From NCBI RefSeq assembly GCF_036588685.1, contig NC_086383.1, positions 50,240,448 to 50,304,447 on the forward strand: a DNA stretch of 64,000 bases, read 5' to 3'. Shown one piece after another: positions 20,091 through 34,500 of this stretch. This stretch comes from Mytilus trossulus. Its lineage: Eukaryota; Mollusca; Bivalvia; Mytilida; Mytilidae. Numbering within the stretch: the first letter of the stretch is position 1; every line of letters starts with the position of its first letter. A program made the position numbers and the translations under genes. The notes under the pieces are model-generated. The model worked only from the letters and a program-made list of their open reading frames with translations. It searched no databases and was not told where the DNA came from.

Positions 20091-20428
20091 ACATATTAAA
20101 TATATTTATACCATGATAATAAGATTTTTTTATATAAATTGTATTTTGTAATGACAATCTATAAAAATGATGTTTCAGTTCTATATACTGTTTCAGTGTA
20201 CGGAAATTTATATCACTTTTTATGTGACTGCTAATGCTAGAGTTGTAAATTTGGGTTTTTGTAAAATTTTAAATTTTGAAAAGACAGTCAGGATCAATTA
20301 CAACGCTAACACATTTTTCAAAAATCAAAACCTGAAGCACATGAGGAGAAGTATACTTGTCATTTAAATATTCTATAAACTTTTTAATTATTTGTATTTC
20401 TATCAGGGTAATACTTTTTTTATTTAAT
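20091..20428. other. Intergenic DNA, nothing recognised
   Basis: AT-rich sequence with no repeat or exon that I recognise. Confidence 0.4.
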
Positions 20429-20429
20429 A

Positions 20430-20610
20430 CATGAGGGGGAAAGGACCTTTATCAGGACTCTGGGATCGGGTGTTTTTAAGCTCGGGATTTCGGGATTTAC
20501 CCTTTCTGGATCCGGGAATTCTTTTTTTTCGGATTTCGGGACCTCAGGATTTTGTATTTTTAAGCCCGGGATTTCAGGATCAGGACCACTCCTATCCCCC
20601 CTCATACATG
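20430..20610. mobile_element. GGGATTTCGGG-type MITE, copy 2
   Basis: It is bounded by TACATGAGGGGGAAAGGACC and the inverse-like right end GGACCACTCCTATCCCCCCT followed by CATACATG. The interior has CGGGATTT repeats. Confidence 0.7.
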
Positions 20611-20989
20611 CATACACTGCTGACCAGAATTAAGTTTGAGCTACAATTTTGTGTATGTGTAATGGACCAAAGTTCATGTTTTATGCATAAATTTAATTGT
20701 ATAAAGGTTAACATTTATAATATTTGACCTTTTGTACCATAATTTGGAATACTTCCATGTGTTGCCATGGTGATGAAGAATTATATTATTGGTGTGCTAA
20801 AAGCACATTTGTTTTGTATACAAGTATTAGATTTATAAGCTTTAGATTATCAAATAAAATTGTTAAATTGTTTTTTATGTTTTAATTTATCCTTGAACAC
20901 TCAAATTAAAAAAAATAAAAGTAGCTAGGGATGTATTTATTCTTGAAAAGCTGGTAGTTTTTTCGCTATGTGTTGTTTTTTTATTCAAT

Positions 20990-21330
20990 ATTAGCTAGAG
21001 GTAAAGGGGGAGGTTTGTTACTCCAAAAAAATCAAAAACATGCTCAACCCTATGTTTGCACCTGTCCCATGTCTGAAACCTTTAAACTTTGTTAATAGTC
21101 ATGTGGTTTTTTTTAATTTTAGTTCATTTGTATCTTTCAGAGTTTTGTGTGACGTCCTTTTCTGCTGTAATAGTAGGTATTAATAGGGGCCAGCTGAAGC
21201 CTGCCTCTTGTGTTGGATTTTTTTTCCTGCGTTGAACACCCATTGCTGGTCATGGGCTGTATTCTGCTCTTTGGTTGGGGTTTTTGTCTCTTTGACACAT
21301 TCCCCATTTCCATTTTCTATTCTATAAGAC
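20990..21330 (-). repeat. Dispersed repeat, CAACCCGACCAAAT family, inverse copy
   Basis: It includes GAGGTAAAGGGGGAGGTTTG, GGGGCCAGCTGAAGCCTGCC and the end TTTGACACATTCCCCATTTC, matching in inverse the copy at 34565-34900. Confidence 0.7.
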
Positions 21331-22441
21331 AAAAAGAATTTGAGAAATGGTTAAAGTTCAATGTAAGCTAAGAAGACAGGCATAGACAAAGCTATTTTAA
21401 GGGGTTTGTTTTTTATGACAAATTTGTGGTAACCAAACATACTGAAATTATTGCATAAATGAATACACTCTTTATGAACAGACAGTACTGTCACATTAAA
21501 CATTACTTCTTACAAAATGAAATGAGGGTCTTAGACAGTGAAGTTGTCTCATTGAGCTCATTAAGTTATACTCCCCCCCTTTTTTGTTGATATACAATGT
21601 ATCATTCGTCATATTTTATCCATGTAAAAGGTATAAAAGATTGAAGACTTTGGTGGGAATGAAATTTTAAAATTGACCAACCAGAATTCAAATTCTTGAC
21701 AGCCATGCATTTCTTCTGGTTAATTGAATCTATCTGAATATTATTGAAATACTTTCGACTGGACAAAATACATTCAACATCAATCAATCAATCAAATGAA
21801 AAGGGAAAGGAAAGGAATATTCCTAAGTAGGTTTCCCATAGAAACAGTTATTTCGTATATTTTTTCTAAACCCATTTTAATTTTACATTCACCAATCATT
21901 TAGTTATGTCAGAAAATTGGGATCTTTAAATCTTCTTCTGCATAGAATATTTGAAAAAAACCAACAAATGGGTAAAGATACCTAGTGGCGGATCAAGGGG
22001 GGGGTTCCTGGGGTTGGAACCCCCCCCACTGGTACCTCATCATACATCATACATTAACAGCAGGATGAAAGGGCAAAAGAGGTAAAAGAGACGTGGAATA
22101 TTTTAAGGGAATACTGCTTAAAAATTTCCTCCACGGAAGGGACAGTCAAACTCATAAATCGAAAAAAAACCTGATGTCATGGCTAAAAATGAAAATTACA
22201 AACAAACAAACAATAGTACACATGACACAACATAGAAAACTAAAAAATAAACAACACAAACCCCACCAAAAACAAATGTATATACATGCACTGCAGTCAG
22301 AGATTGACTTGATCACTATTAATGCTGATGATAGTTTCTTTGTCATATAAAAATGATGAATTAAAACTTTATAAATAAATCTTTTATATGAAATTTTAAA
22401 AATGGTGATGTATCAAATGTTTCAAAGTCACATATAACAAT

Positions 22442-22515
22442 TTAGTCTGATTTTGTTCTGCCACCAATGACTTTCTTCCTCTGTGCTACCATGTGGAAAT
22501 ACAACTGTGGAAAAA
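22442..22515 (-). CDS. HACD: HACD exon 7 (terminal)
   Basis: It encodes FPQLYFHMVAQRKKVIGGRT followed by KSD and the TAA stop. The basic tail after the last helix is typical of the family. Acceptor TTTTACAG. Confidence 0.92.
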
Positions 22516-25500
22516 CTGTAAAAGTAAAAAATAAAATATAAAATATTAAATACAAGAGTGCACACGCTGTAATGTCTCGCCTTCTTTTCTAATCATTGAT
22601 ACTATGTTAATAGACCTAAATATAAAGCTTTATTACAACTGTCACATAAACTCAACATTAACCAAAGAAAACGAAACATTGACCAATGAACCATGAAAAT
22701 GAGGTCAAGGTCAGATGAACCATGCCAGGCAGACATGTACAACTAACAATTCTTCAATACAACAAATAAAGTTGACTTATTGCTTATAAATTAAGAAAAA
22801 CAGGCCAAAACACAAACACTTAACACTTTTAACAATGGACTGTGAAAATGAGGTCAAGTTCAAATAAAACCTGTATAACAGACATATACATTATAGATCA
22901 TAAAATATTTCCAAACACCAAATATAGAACAAGTCTACTTTGACTAATGCATAAAGTATTAGAAAAATGGACCAAAACTCAAAAACTTAACTTTGACCAC
23001 TGAACCGTGAAAATGAGGTCAAGGTCAGATGACACCTGTCAGCTAGACATGTACTCCTTACAGTCCTTCCATACACAGAATATACTAGTCCTATTGCTTA
23101 TAGTATCTGAGAAATGGACTTGACTACCAAAACTTTATCCTTGATTACTGATCCATGAAATGAGGTCGAGGTCAAGTGAAAACTGTCTGAAGGGCATGAG
23201 GACCTTGCAAGGTACGCACATACCAAATATAGTTATCCAATTACTTATAATAAGAGACAAGTTAACATTACAAAAAATCTTTGTTAACAAAAGTTGCAGG
23301 CTCGACAAAAACCTGAGAAATCTATTCAAGAAATAAGTATTGCTTGTATTGAATCTGGTACAGATTTCACAAGTTGATATAACATGCAGTCACCTCATTA
23401 TTTTGTGCTAAAATACAAGGAAAATTATTTGAAAATAGGTACAACTTACTTGTTTCTACATGTATGTTCCCTTCCCTTACAATATCTGATCAATGTGGAT
23501 TAATTTATTTTCTCGGCAACACATTTTCGTGGAGAGGAATAATTGTAGTTACATGGTTATTGGGTTTCTTGATTTTACCAAATTCATCATACAAGCCTAC
23601 ATATTTTTTTTAATTAGGTTGAACCTTTAAATTCATTGCAAAGGTTGCCTATACATACCATACCCCCAAAATCTAAGAAAGTTAATGAATCCACAGTAAT
23701 CATTTCTCTGTTGCCAGACCTGCTTGAGTTCAAAGAATTAATCAATAAAATTAAGTCACATTCTGTATGTATGTGCCTGTCCCAAGTCAGGAGCCTGCAA
23801 ATCGGTACATATGGTTTATTGCTGTGTTACATTTTTTTTTTTATACGACCGCAAATTTTGAAAAAATTATCGTCGTATATTGCTATCACGTTGGCGTCGT
23901 CGTCGTCGTCGTCGTCCGAATACTTTTAGTTTTCGCACTCTAACTTTAGTAAAAGTGAATAGAAATCTATGAAATTTTAACACAAGGATTATGACCATAA
24001 AAGGAAGGCTGGTATTGATTTTGGGAGTTTTGGTCCAAACATTTTAGGAATTAGGGGCCAAAAAGGGCCCAAATAAGCATTTTCTTGGTTTTCGCACTAT
24101 AACTTTAGTTTAAGTTAATAAAAATCTATGAAATTTTGACACAAGATTTATGACCACAAAAGAAAGGTTGGGATTGATTTTGGGAGTTTTGGTTTCAACA
24201 GTTTAGGAATTAGGGGCCAAAAAAGGGACCAAATAAGCATTATTCTTGGTTTTCGCACAATAACTTTAGTTAAGGTAAATAGAAATCAATGAAATTTAAA
24301 CACAATGTTTATGACCACAAAAGGAAGGTTGGTAATGATTTTGGGAGTTTCGGTCCCAACAGTTTAGGAATTAGGGGCCAAAAAGGGACCCAAATAAGCA
24401 TTTTTCTTGGTTTTCGCACCATAGCATTAGTATAAGTAAATAGAAATCTATGAAATTTTAACGCAAGGTTTATGACTATAAAAGGAAGGTTGGTATTGAT
24501 TTTGGGAGTTTTGGTCCCAACAATTAAGGAAAAAGGGGCCCAAAGGGTCCAAAATTAAACTTTGTTTGATTTCATCAAAATTTGAATAATTGGGGTTCTT
24601 TAATATGCTGAATCTAACTGTGTATGTAGATTCTTAATTTTTGGTCCCGTTTTCAAATTGGTCTACATTAAGGTCCAAAGGGTCCAAAATTAAACTTAGT
24701 TTGATTTTAACAAAAATTGAAACCTTGGGGTTCTTTGATATGCTGAATCTAAAAATGTACTTAGATTTTTGATTATTGGCCCAGTTTTCAAGTTGGCCCA
24801 AATCGAGGTCTAAAATTAAACATTGTTTGATTTCATCAAAAATTGAATAATTGGGGTTCTTTGATATGCCAAATCTAACTGTGTATGTAGATTCTTAATT
24901 TTTGGTCCAGTTTTAAAATTGGTCTAAATTAAAGTGCAAAGGGTCCAAAATTAAACTAAGTTTGATTTTAACAAAAATTAAATTCTTGGGCCTCTTTGAT
25001 ATGCTGAATCTAAACATGTACTTAGATTTTTGATTATGGGCCCAGTTTTCAAGTTGGTCCAAATCAGGATCTAAAATTATTATATTAAGTATTGTGCAAT
25101 AGCAAGTCTTTTCAATTGCACAGTATTGTGCAATGGCAAGAAATATCTAATTTCACAATATTGTGAAATAGCTATTTTTTTTTTAATTAAGAGTTATCTT
25201 TCTTTGTCCAGTATAGTAAGCAAGAAATATCTACAAGAATTTTTTTTAATTGGAGTTATCTTTCTTTGTCCAGAATCAACTTAAATCTTTGTTATATACA
25301 ATATATACAATGTATATTCACTTTTTACTACCAACTGATAAATTTAAATAATCTTTACCATTCAGTGATAACAAGCAGTTTTTTTACATCTTAATATTTT
25401 ATGATGTATTTAAATGAGTAGTAAACTCCATTAGAATATTTTAATTGAAATTAGTTTTGGAATAAGGGAAAGGGGGATGTGATTAAAAAATTGGGTTCAA

Positions 25501-28500
25501 TTTTTCTCATTTGAAATTTCATAAATAAAAAGAAAATTTCTTCAAACATTTTTTTGAGAGGATTAATATTCAACAGCATAGTGAATTGCTCTAAGAGAAA
25601 ACAAAAATTTTAAGTTCATTTGAATACATTCATTCTGTGTCAGAAACCTATGCTGTGTCAACTATTTAATCACAATCCAAATTTAGAGCGGAATCCAGCT
25701 TGAATGTTGTGTCCATACTTGCCCCAACTGTTCAGGGTTCAACCTCTGCGGTCGTATAAAGCTACGCCCTGCGGAGCATCTGGTTCTTTATTATTTTGTA
25801 TCTAAATTAGGCCTTAAATAGTTTTCTTGTTTGAATTGTTTTACATTTGTCATTTCATGGCATAGAGCTGACCATGTTTTTGCTAATTTTTTAAGACTGT
25901 ACAGTGACCTATATTTTTTAACTAATGTGTCATTTTGATCCCTTGTGAAGAGTTGTCTCATTGCCAATCATACCATATTTTTTTTATATTAATAGTTTTA
26001 AAAGTTTAAGACAAAAAAAATCTAGTTTGAATGCAATTGGTACTTCCAAATCCCCCTCGATTGAACCCCAAAGAATACTTACTTGGTATATACATCAGCA
26101 TGGTAAATATTAAATAATAGTAGAAGTTGAATGCTATGTTGGCTCTATTTGGTAACTCTAGATAATACAACTTTTTCTCCACCACCTCGTTTAGACTTCC
26201 ATAAATTGAAAGCAATTCTCCCTGAAATAAAAATTGGCAATCATAAAAGAATTGTTTGATTAGTTGGTGTTTAAGGGCATACGATACAGTTTTGATCCTG
26301 TATTTACAAGTTGATGAAAATTTGCATATAGTTTTTTTTTTACCTGATTAAATCAAATAAAAGTATGTAATAAAAAAAACAACTTCATGTGCTACTTTTT
26401 TAGTAAAATTAGGTCGAAATTTTGTATATTTGCTCAAAATTCAGATTTGTGGCCGTAATTTCTTTTTCGAAAGAAAGTCATAAATTTTTTGTTATAAAAG
26501 ATAAACACAAATTGTTTTTGTTAAATAATCGGTAATTTCCGTTTTTTATAAGTATCCTTAAAAAGTATGTAATTTCTATTAAGAAATAACTCATATTTAC
26601 CAAATGTTCATGAATTTAGGAAAAAGTCATTTTTTTTCTGCATGTTTTTCAACATTTTAAAAAATCCTGTATTTACAGTTTTATAAAATTTGGGTCTGAC
26701 ACATAATCTCCCTGCAAAATGAAACAAAATGCCATTTAAAAAAATAGGGGTCCATGAACTCGTTTTCAAATTAAATCAGTTTGAATGATAAAAATCAGTC
26801 GAAAAATATATCTTTTCCCGATATGTTACAGTTTGACGTTGCAAAAATAACGTTTTACGTTAGCAACGTCATTACCTCCCCTGTAACTGTATCGTATGCC
26901 CTTAATGTCACTTTTGGCTATTTCATAGTGGTCAGTTTCTATAGGAAAAGGGAGATATACTGCACATATAGAATCACTGTCAGAATTTCTGTAGGAACAC
27001 TGACTGTCTGAAGTGTCTGTCACATGTGGGATATTAACTCATAACCTTAGTGTTGACAGGCTATCGATACAATAGTTGGACAACTAAGACAACTCAGTCA
27101 TCGGGGCCCCTATAGGTGATACTGTCATGTATTCAAAAATGTAAACTATTATAACTTCAATTAAATATAAAATAAGTTAAGTGCTTTTTCTGTACTGTTT
27201 TATTAGTATGTTTGTTTAAGAAATTTGCTAATCTTTGGATCAAAGCTCTAAATAGATATAGGAAGATGTGGTATGAGTGCCAATGAAACAACTCTCCATC
27301 CAAGTAACAGTTTATAAAAGTAAACCAATATAGGTCAAAGTATGGCCTTCAACATGGAGCCTTGGCTCTAAACATGCTAAAGAACCTGTGTTGCTCACCT
27401 GGATCTATGTGAATGACACTTGTCTATTGTTAAAGATTACATGCGGCCCTCATTCATTTATGACTTTTTGTCGTTGGGTTGCTGTCTCATTGATGTTAAC
27501 CCCACATCTAAATCCCTTATAATATATATATATATACTTACAGTCACACCTACTGGATATAAGATGATAAAAAATGTGTATCTGGAAAGAAAACAGAAAT
27601 ATTAATACACACTTTTTAAAATTATGAAAAGTGAAAGCTAATTAACCAAAGAATTGCATACACATGATATACAAATATCATCAAAATAACAAGACTTTTT
27701 ATGAACAAAACTCTAATTTATAAAGAAAGAGATCAAAACTTTCTGTGTATTATTTTATATATATATATGTAAAAAGCTTAATATTATTAACTATGTAAGA
27801 TCATGTTTAATATACAACTCCAGACACATTTTTCAATTCATTAACAAGTGAGAAGGATTATGTATGTATGCTTGCAACACTGTAAATAACATAGAACTTT
27901 TTCAAAACGCAACCACTGTATAATGTGTGGAACTTCCACAATAAAAAGTTTAAAATGTTGATTGCTAAAATTTTAGAAGGAACTGTAAATTCAGAAAATA
28001 TTGTGATGTTGTTATTATTTAGAATACTGGGACAGTGTTTAAATCGCAATATTTCAAATTCATATTTTGAAATTTTATATATGAACTAAACAGGATTTTT
28101 CTCCGTATTGAAAAATTTAAATTGCATTTTGTTCTAAAAATGACAAAATTGCAGTAATAAATACACAACCATTTCTGAATTTACAGTATTTTTAAACTAT
28201 GTGTACCTGCACCACTGTATGATGTATGGAACTTCTCCAATTAATGCAAACAGATAGAATGAATATCTAATGACCTCTGTCAATGTCCAGGCCGATAAAA
28301 ACATACATACTCCTATGTTATTCTGGACCTGTTAAATAAAATAGATAGAGTGAATATCTAATGTCCTCTGTCAATGTCCAGGCCGATAAAAACATACATA
28401 CTCCTATGTTATTCTGGACCTGTTAAATGAAATAGATAGAATGAATATCTAATGACCTCTGTCAATGTCCAGGCCGATAAAAACATACATACTCCTATGT

Positions 28501-31500
28501 TATTCTGGACCTGTTAAATAAAATAGATAGAATGAATATCCAATGACCTCTGTCAATGTCCAGGCCGATAAAAACATACATACTCCTATGTTATTCTGGA
28601 CCTGTTAAATAAAATAGATAGAATGAATATCTAATGACCTCTGTTAATGTCCAGGTCGATAAAAACATACATACTCCTATGTTATTCTGGACCTGTTAAA
28701 TAAAAACTTTGAATACATTTTTTTTTTAAATAAAATTTGCAGAAATTTATTTAGAAATTTTCCAACCAGCATTAAGTTACAGTAAATTCAGAATTTTGAG
28801 CTGACCGTCATTTGTCATCAAGTATAAATATTATCAAGTATTTATATTGTATGAATGAAAGAATAAATAAATAATTTATTAAAGTGCAACCTGAATTACC
28901 ATTATATAATACATATGATATGAACATTGTTATATTTTAACTAAATCCCCAGTTGAGTTGACTTTAGATCCATTAGTAAATACTGAATGCTTCTAGTCCT
29001 CTTTGGGCTCTATTATAGCTCTATGGCAGTCTGGAACAGCAAATATAACTAGTATATATAAAAAAAATGCATATTTTTCACTTGGAGCATGTCCTATGCA
29101 GTTTTATTAATGAGTACTGTAATTTATTCATATGATATTTTTTGGTGCGTGATGATAAAATGTACATTTTCTTTTAGACGATAAAAAAAATTCTGATTTT
29201 GACAAATCACTTATTTTGTCCAAAAATGACACTAACGATAATTTTTGAGACCTCTGACGAATCACAATAAGGATATATTGACGAATCATGATAAAATTTT
29301 AACCAATTTGATGATAACGGTAGCCGAAATTTGACCGCTTGACACCTAACAGACTAACAGTACAGGGCATTACTTTACCCTCATGTAATGTTGTTGAGAT
29401 CTTTAATATTGTTGCTGAACATGTCTTTTTTTGTAAGTTGGGTTTCTTATTTTTGTTGCTTCTGATTCGTCTCTTTCATGTACAAGTATTTCATGATTTC
29501 AATGCATTAACCTTTACAAATTGGGATTAAATTTGTGCATCAATGTGCATTGAAAGGAAATTCCCCTATCACATCTATATTGCTGATTTGTACAAACTAT
29601 TTGTGTTTCAGAAATTTACTCACATTTTAGTAATAAATAACTGTAAAATGAAAAGTTCCAAGTGTAAAGCATCATCATGAGTTTCACCTTGTGAATTTTT
29701 CTTCTATCCTTAGTTTGTTCCTTTTATTTCATTTTAGGTTTCAGTCAAATTTACTATGTTTACATCATTTCTCTTTCACATTTAAATTGAAAACTGGACT
29801 TACTGAGGGAACACTGTAAGCTATGCCCCATGTGAGGAAAACTCTAGAAAACACTTGGAAACCAGTCAGCACTACATTTGATTTGACAAATCCTACTGCA
29901 CAGTTAAGTACCTGTTAAAAGAAAAATATGTTGCTGGTTAACATGTTAAGGTCTGACATTTTTTTTTGCTTTTGTTTGTTAAACCTGTTAAATGAATTAT
30001 TATATCAATTAGGCTGTTTGTATTAATAGTCAACTTTCTAGTTCGATACATTTCCGTCAAAACTCTGGTTTTAGTTAACATCACATCGAGAAAACAACTA
30101 TCCACTATTATGACTATAGTTCAAATGATATCTGTAAAGTCCTGATAGTCACAAAAGTAAGCTGAGAAGTCCTGACATGGAAAATGTGAAACCAAGTTCA
30201 TCTGTTCCCGAAAAAAAATCGTTTACTATGCAAGCCTTTATGACATCATTTGGCAGATAGAGGAAATCACCTGTATCCCTGCACTATTAACGTTCATCAA
30301 GCTTATCAGTGATCCTCTTTGTGCAGGATAAACTAGAAATAATATTTGTTTCGTAAATACTTAATCACAATTCCTTTATGACAGCAGTGCTGATTGTTAA
30401 TTATGAGAATTTAATTTGCCGAATAAATCGTGCAATATAGTAAAATAGTTTACCAACCACTCGCTCAACATTAGAACGGAAGTGACGATGCCCCTTAACG
30501 ATGTAATGTTAACCAAGTGAACATGCATTGATATTTTGGTAACTTCGATTTAAATTATAAGAAATACTGAAATTCAGCTCGAAAAAGTTTGTACGCGTTA
30601 TGACCTGACATATATACATTTAGACATGTTAGAGGTCAATATGCAACTGAAAAATAGAAGTATCTAAACCATAAATGAAGTTTTAAATTGCTTCATTTCT
30701 AGTCCAATCAATCTAGCATAAATTTTACCCCAACCCGTAAGTAATTGAAACAGAAGATTTTTAAGATTTAATCTTTAGCATTATATCCCAAATATACACA
30801 GAAAAAAGTTCCATAAAATCTAACTTGAGGAAGACTAAAAAAATCACCATTTAAAATTCCTACAGAGATTTGCATTGAAAAGGGAGATAACTCTTGCAAA
30901 AAAAGGCAGAAATATCAATAAAAATTGATACAAAATTACAACTTTACCTCTTCTATTCATCAGAATGTATCGATTCTTGATTTTTAAGCGGTCTACAGAG
31001 TATAACAAACAACTCTAAAGGCATTTTCATATATTTTATCAAGCTATAATCTAGATTTCGTAATTCATTAGTTGACCATTTATTGAATTTTTAAACATGT
31101 CAAGGTCATCAAGGTAAAGAATCTCAAATTTAATAAAAAGGATTAAGCATGTATATTATTTCTTTTTGTGGTTTAAAGTTTCTGTAGAAAGGTAAGTTGC
31201 TGAAAAAATATAATATACAGATATAAACAATACCAAATTTTCACAAACAAAATTCAAATTGGTTACAAATCTTCAAATTTGCAATTTCTTTAATGAAAAA
31301 TGTAAAAAAAACAAAAAAAAGTGAAACTGCGAGCTACTGCTCACTGATGATACCCCTGCCGCAAGTGGATAATATTAATATTGTAAAAATATGCAAGCGT
31401 TCGGTAAACAGGAAGTTGTCGAGTGATGAATCTGAAAACCCATCACAAGGTAAAGCTGACTTATATAAATCCTGAAACCAAATTTCAGAAATCCTTGTAT

Positions 31501-34500
31501 TGTAGTTCCTGTGAAAAATGTGACGAGAATTTTCAACTTGGCTATCATGTGTAAAATCATACAAGTGTTTGGTTAACAGGAAGTTGTCAAGTGATCAATC
31601 TGAAAACGCATCACACGGTATAGCTGACTTAGATAAACCCTGAAACCAAATTTCAGAAATCCTTGTATTGTAGTTCCTGAGAAAAATGCGACGAAAAATA
31701 TTCATGGGACGGACGGACTGACTGACGTACTGACGGAAGGACAGACAGAGGTAAAACAGTATACCCCCCCTTCTTTAAAGTGGGGGTATAACTACCCATA
31801 ACCAAGGATTTGTATAGTTAGATCTTACTATACAAATCCTTGCCATAACACTTCGGTTTTGTACATTTCATGAGTAGAACAGTATATAATTTAGTCAAAT
31901 ACAAACTTATAAACCCAACAAAGTATCATATTTTACATAAATTTCAAGAAAAACAACCAAAAACTGACAAAAAAAGACTCAATTTTGCGAGAGTTATCTC
32001 CCCTTCCAATGTTGATTTCCATAGAAATTAAAAATGCTGATTTTGAGTTTTCCTCAAGTTTAATTTTATGGGACTTGTTTCTGTGTATATAAAGGGCATA
32101 AGTACTGCTATAGATTAGAACTAAAACATTTTCTGTTTCAATTAGTTTGAGGTTAAATTTTAGTTTGACTGGACTAAAGCCACACACTTAAAAATATTTT
32201 GGTTTGCCCATACCCTACTCAAAGGTTGAGACAGTAGGTAGGTAGGTAGGTATTTTTTTTTTATTTTTTTTTAAAGAAATTGAAGTATCGGATGTTTATA
32301 AGTCTTCATGCCTATTTGATTAAAAAAAAACTTCTTCAAATCAGGACAATAAAAAAATTTGAGTAGGCAGCTTTTTCCTGGGTAGGTAGCGTTTGGGCAA
32401 ACAAACCTATTATTTATTATGGCCTAATACTAAAATCTTTCAGAATTGGTTTCTGTGGATACATTTATCTTCGTGGGTACCAATTTTCGTGGATTAAACA
32501 AAACTTACATGTTTGTGGATATTTAATTTTGTGGTTTTACCAAACATTTGTGCCAAAGTCTGCAGACAAGCCTAAAAAGGTTACTTATTCAGTGAACATT
32601 TAATTTCGTGCTCCACTTGTACCCAGGAAATCCACAAAAAAATTGGTATCCAACGAATAATAATGAATCCACAGAAGAAAAAAAAATCCCAAATAAATCG
32701 ATGAATACACCAATATTATAAGTCAGTTATTTTTCTTAAAGCTTACCTCCAAAACTGCAGCTGTTTGGAATATATAGAGTAGGACTGACACATCGTGATA
32801 CAATCCAACATATGTACCCTTTTTCACAAGATGGTTTATCAATAATATGCCCAAAGCACTCCATCTACAATTGATTTGACAATCAAATTAACATATTTTT
32901 AAACATATTTTTTTTTATCACATGATTAACTTCAAATCGTGTATATATATATATTCAGGAATAATTAAGGTTTTTATATAATGTGATTGGGTGTGTATCA
33001 CAATCATATGAATTTGTGTTTGTATATATGTGATAACTAATGTTGCATTTGAGTCTATCTTTTAAAAAAAACAATAATGAATGCACATTTATTTGGTAAT
33101 TTACAGTTTTAAAGTCAGTCACCTTAAGTTGATTCAAAGAGTACACAAATCTTTTCTTTCACAAATCCAGAGTAAAAGTGTTGATAAATATATTTATATA
33201 ATCAAATTTATTCTTTCATAGTGTATTAATTTATGTTTTTTGATTGAGTTAATTAAGCCTGCCAATTGATATTTTATCGTGTTTTTTTCTATGTTGTGAT
33301 ATTATGTTATTGTTTCAGAAAAAGCGAGAAGGTTTGGTACCATTAAAATGTTTAATCCCACTGCAAATGTTTGCACCTGTCCTAAGTCGGGAATCTGATG
33401 TACAGTAGTTGTCGTTTGTTTATGTAATTTATATGTGTTTCTCGTTTCTTGTTTTTTTTTATACAGATTAGACCGTTGGTTTTCCTGTTTGAATGGTTTT
33501 ACACTATCAATTTTGGAGCCCTTTATAGCTTGTTGTTCGGTGTGAGCCAAGGCTCCATGTTGAAGGCCATACATTGACCTATAATGGTTTACTTTTTTAA
33601 ATTGTAATTTGGATGGAGAGTTGTCTCAATGATAAAATTGAGTTTGAGGCATTTGTTATGGAGGTGATTTAACTATTTGACTAACCAAAATGAAACATGT
33701 GGTACAAACATGTCTGAGGTTGAAAAGATTGAAGTAAAGTAATGCTTTACTTTGATTGTTGCCCTTATTCAGTCAGAGCTCAGACATAAACAAGTCTGGA
33801 TCTGCTTTTGACTCATAGAGGTCTAATTTGTAAGTTTTAGGATTTGTCTCCCTTTAATACAATACAAAATACAACTTTAATAAGTCAAATATTGTTTTAA
33901 GGGCATACGATACAGTTTTGATCCTGTATTTACAAGATCATGAAAATTTGCATATAGGCTATTTTTTACCTGATTAAATCAAATATGTAATAAAAAATAT
34001 ACCTTCATGTGCTACTTTTGGAGTATAATGAGGTCGAAATTTTGTATATTTGCTTGAAATTCAGATTTGTGGCCGTAATTTCTTTTTCGAAAGAAAGACA
34101 TTACTTTTTTGTTATAAAAGATAAAAACAAATTGTTTTTTGTTGAATAATCGGTAATTTCTGTATTTTATAAATATTTTTAAAAATATGCAATTTTTTAT
34201 TCAGAAATAATTCATATTTATCAAATGTTCATGAATTGAGGAAAAAACGTAATTTTTTACTGCATGTTTATCATAATTAAAAAAAATCCTCTATTTACAG
34301 TTTTATAAAATTTGGGTCACATAATCTCACTGTAAAATGAAACCAAATGCCGTTTTGAAAAATAGGGGTCCAAGAACTCGTTTTCAAATTAAATCAGGTT
34401 GAATGATAAAAATCAGTCGAAAAATGCATCTTTTCACGGTATGTCACAGTTTGACGTCGCGAAAATAACAAATTACGTTAGCAACGTCATTACCTTCCCT

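Noticed and set aside
28251-28703. Tandem repeat as an anonymous minisatellite
   Set aside because: Each unit contains the HACD intron 3 acceptor and exon 4 sequence, so it is an exon-derived duplication, not an unrelated satellite.
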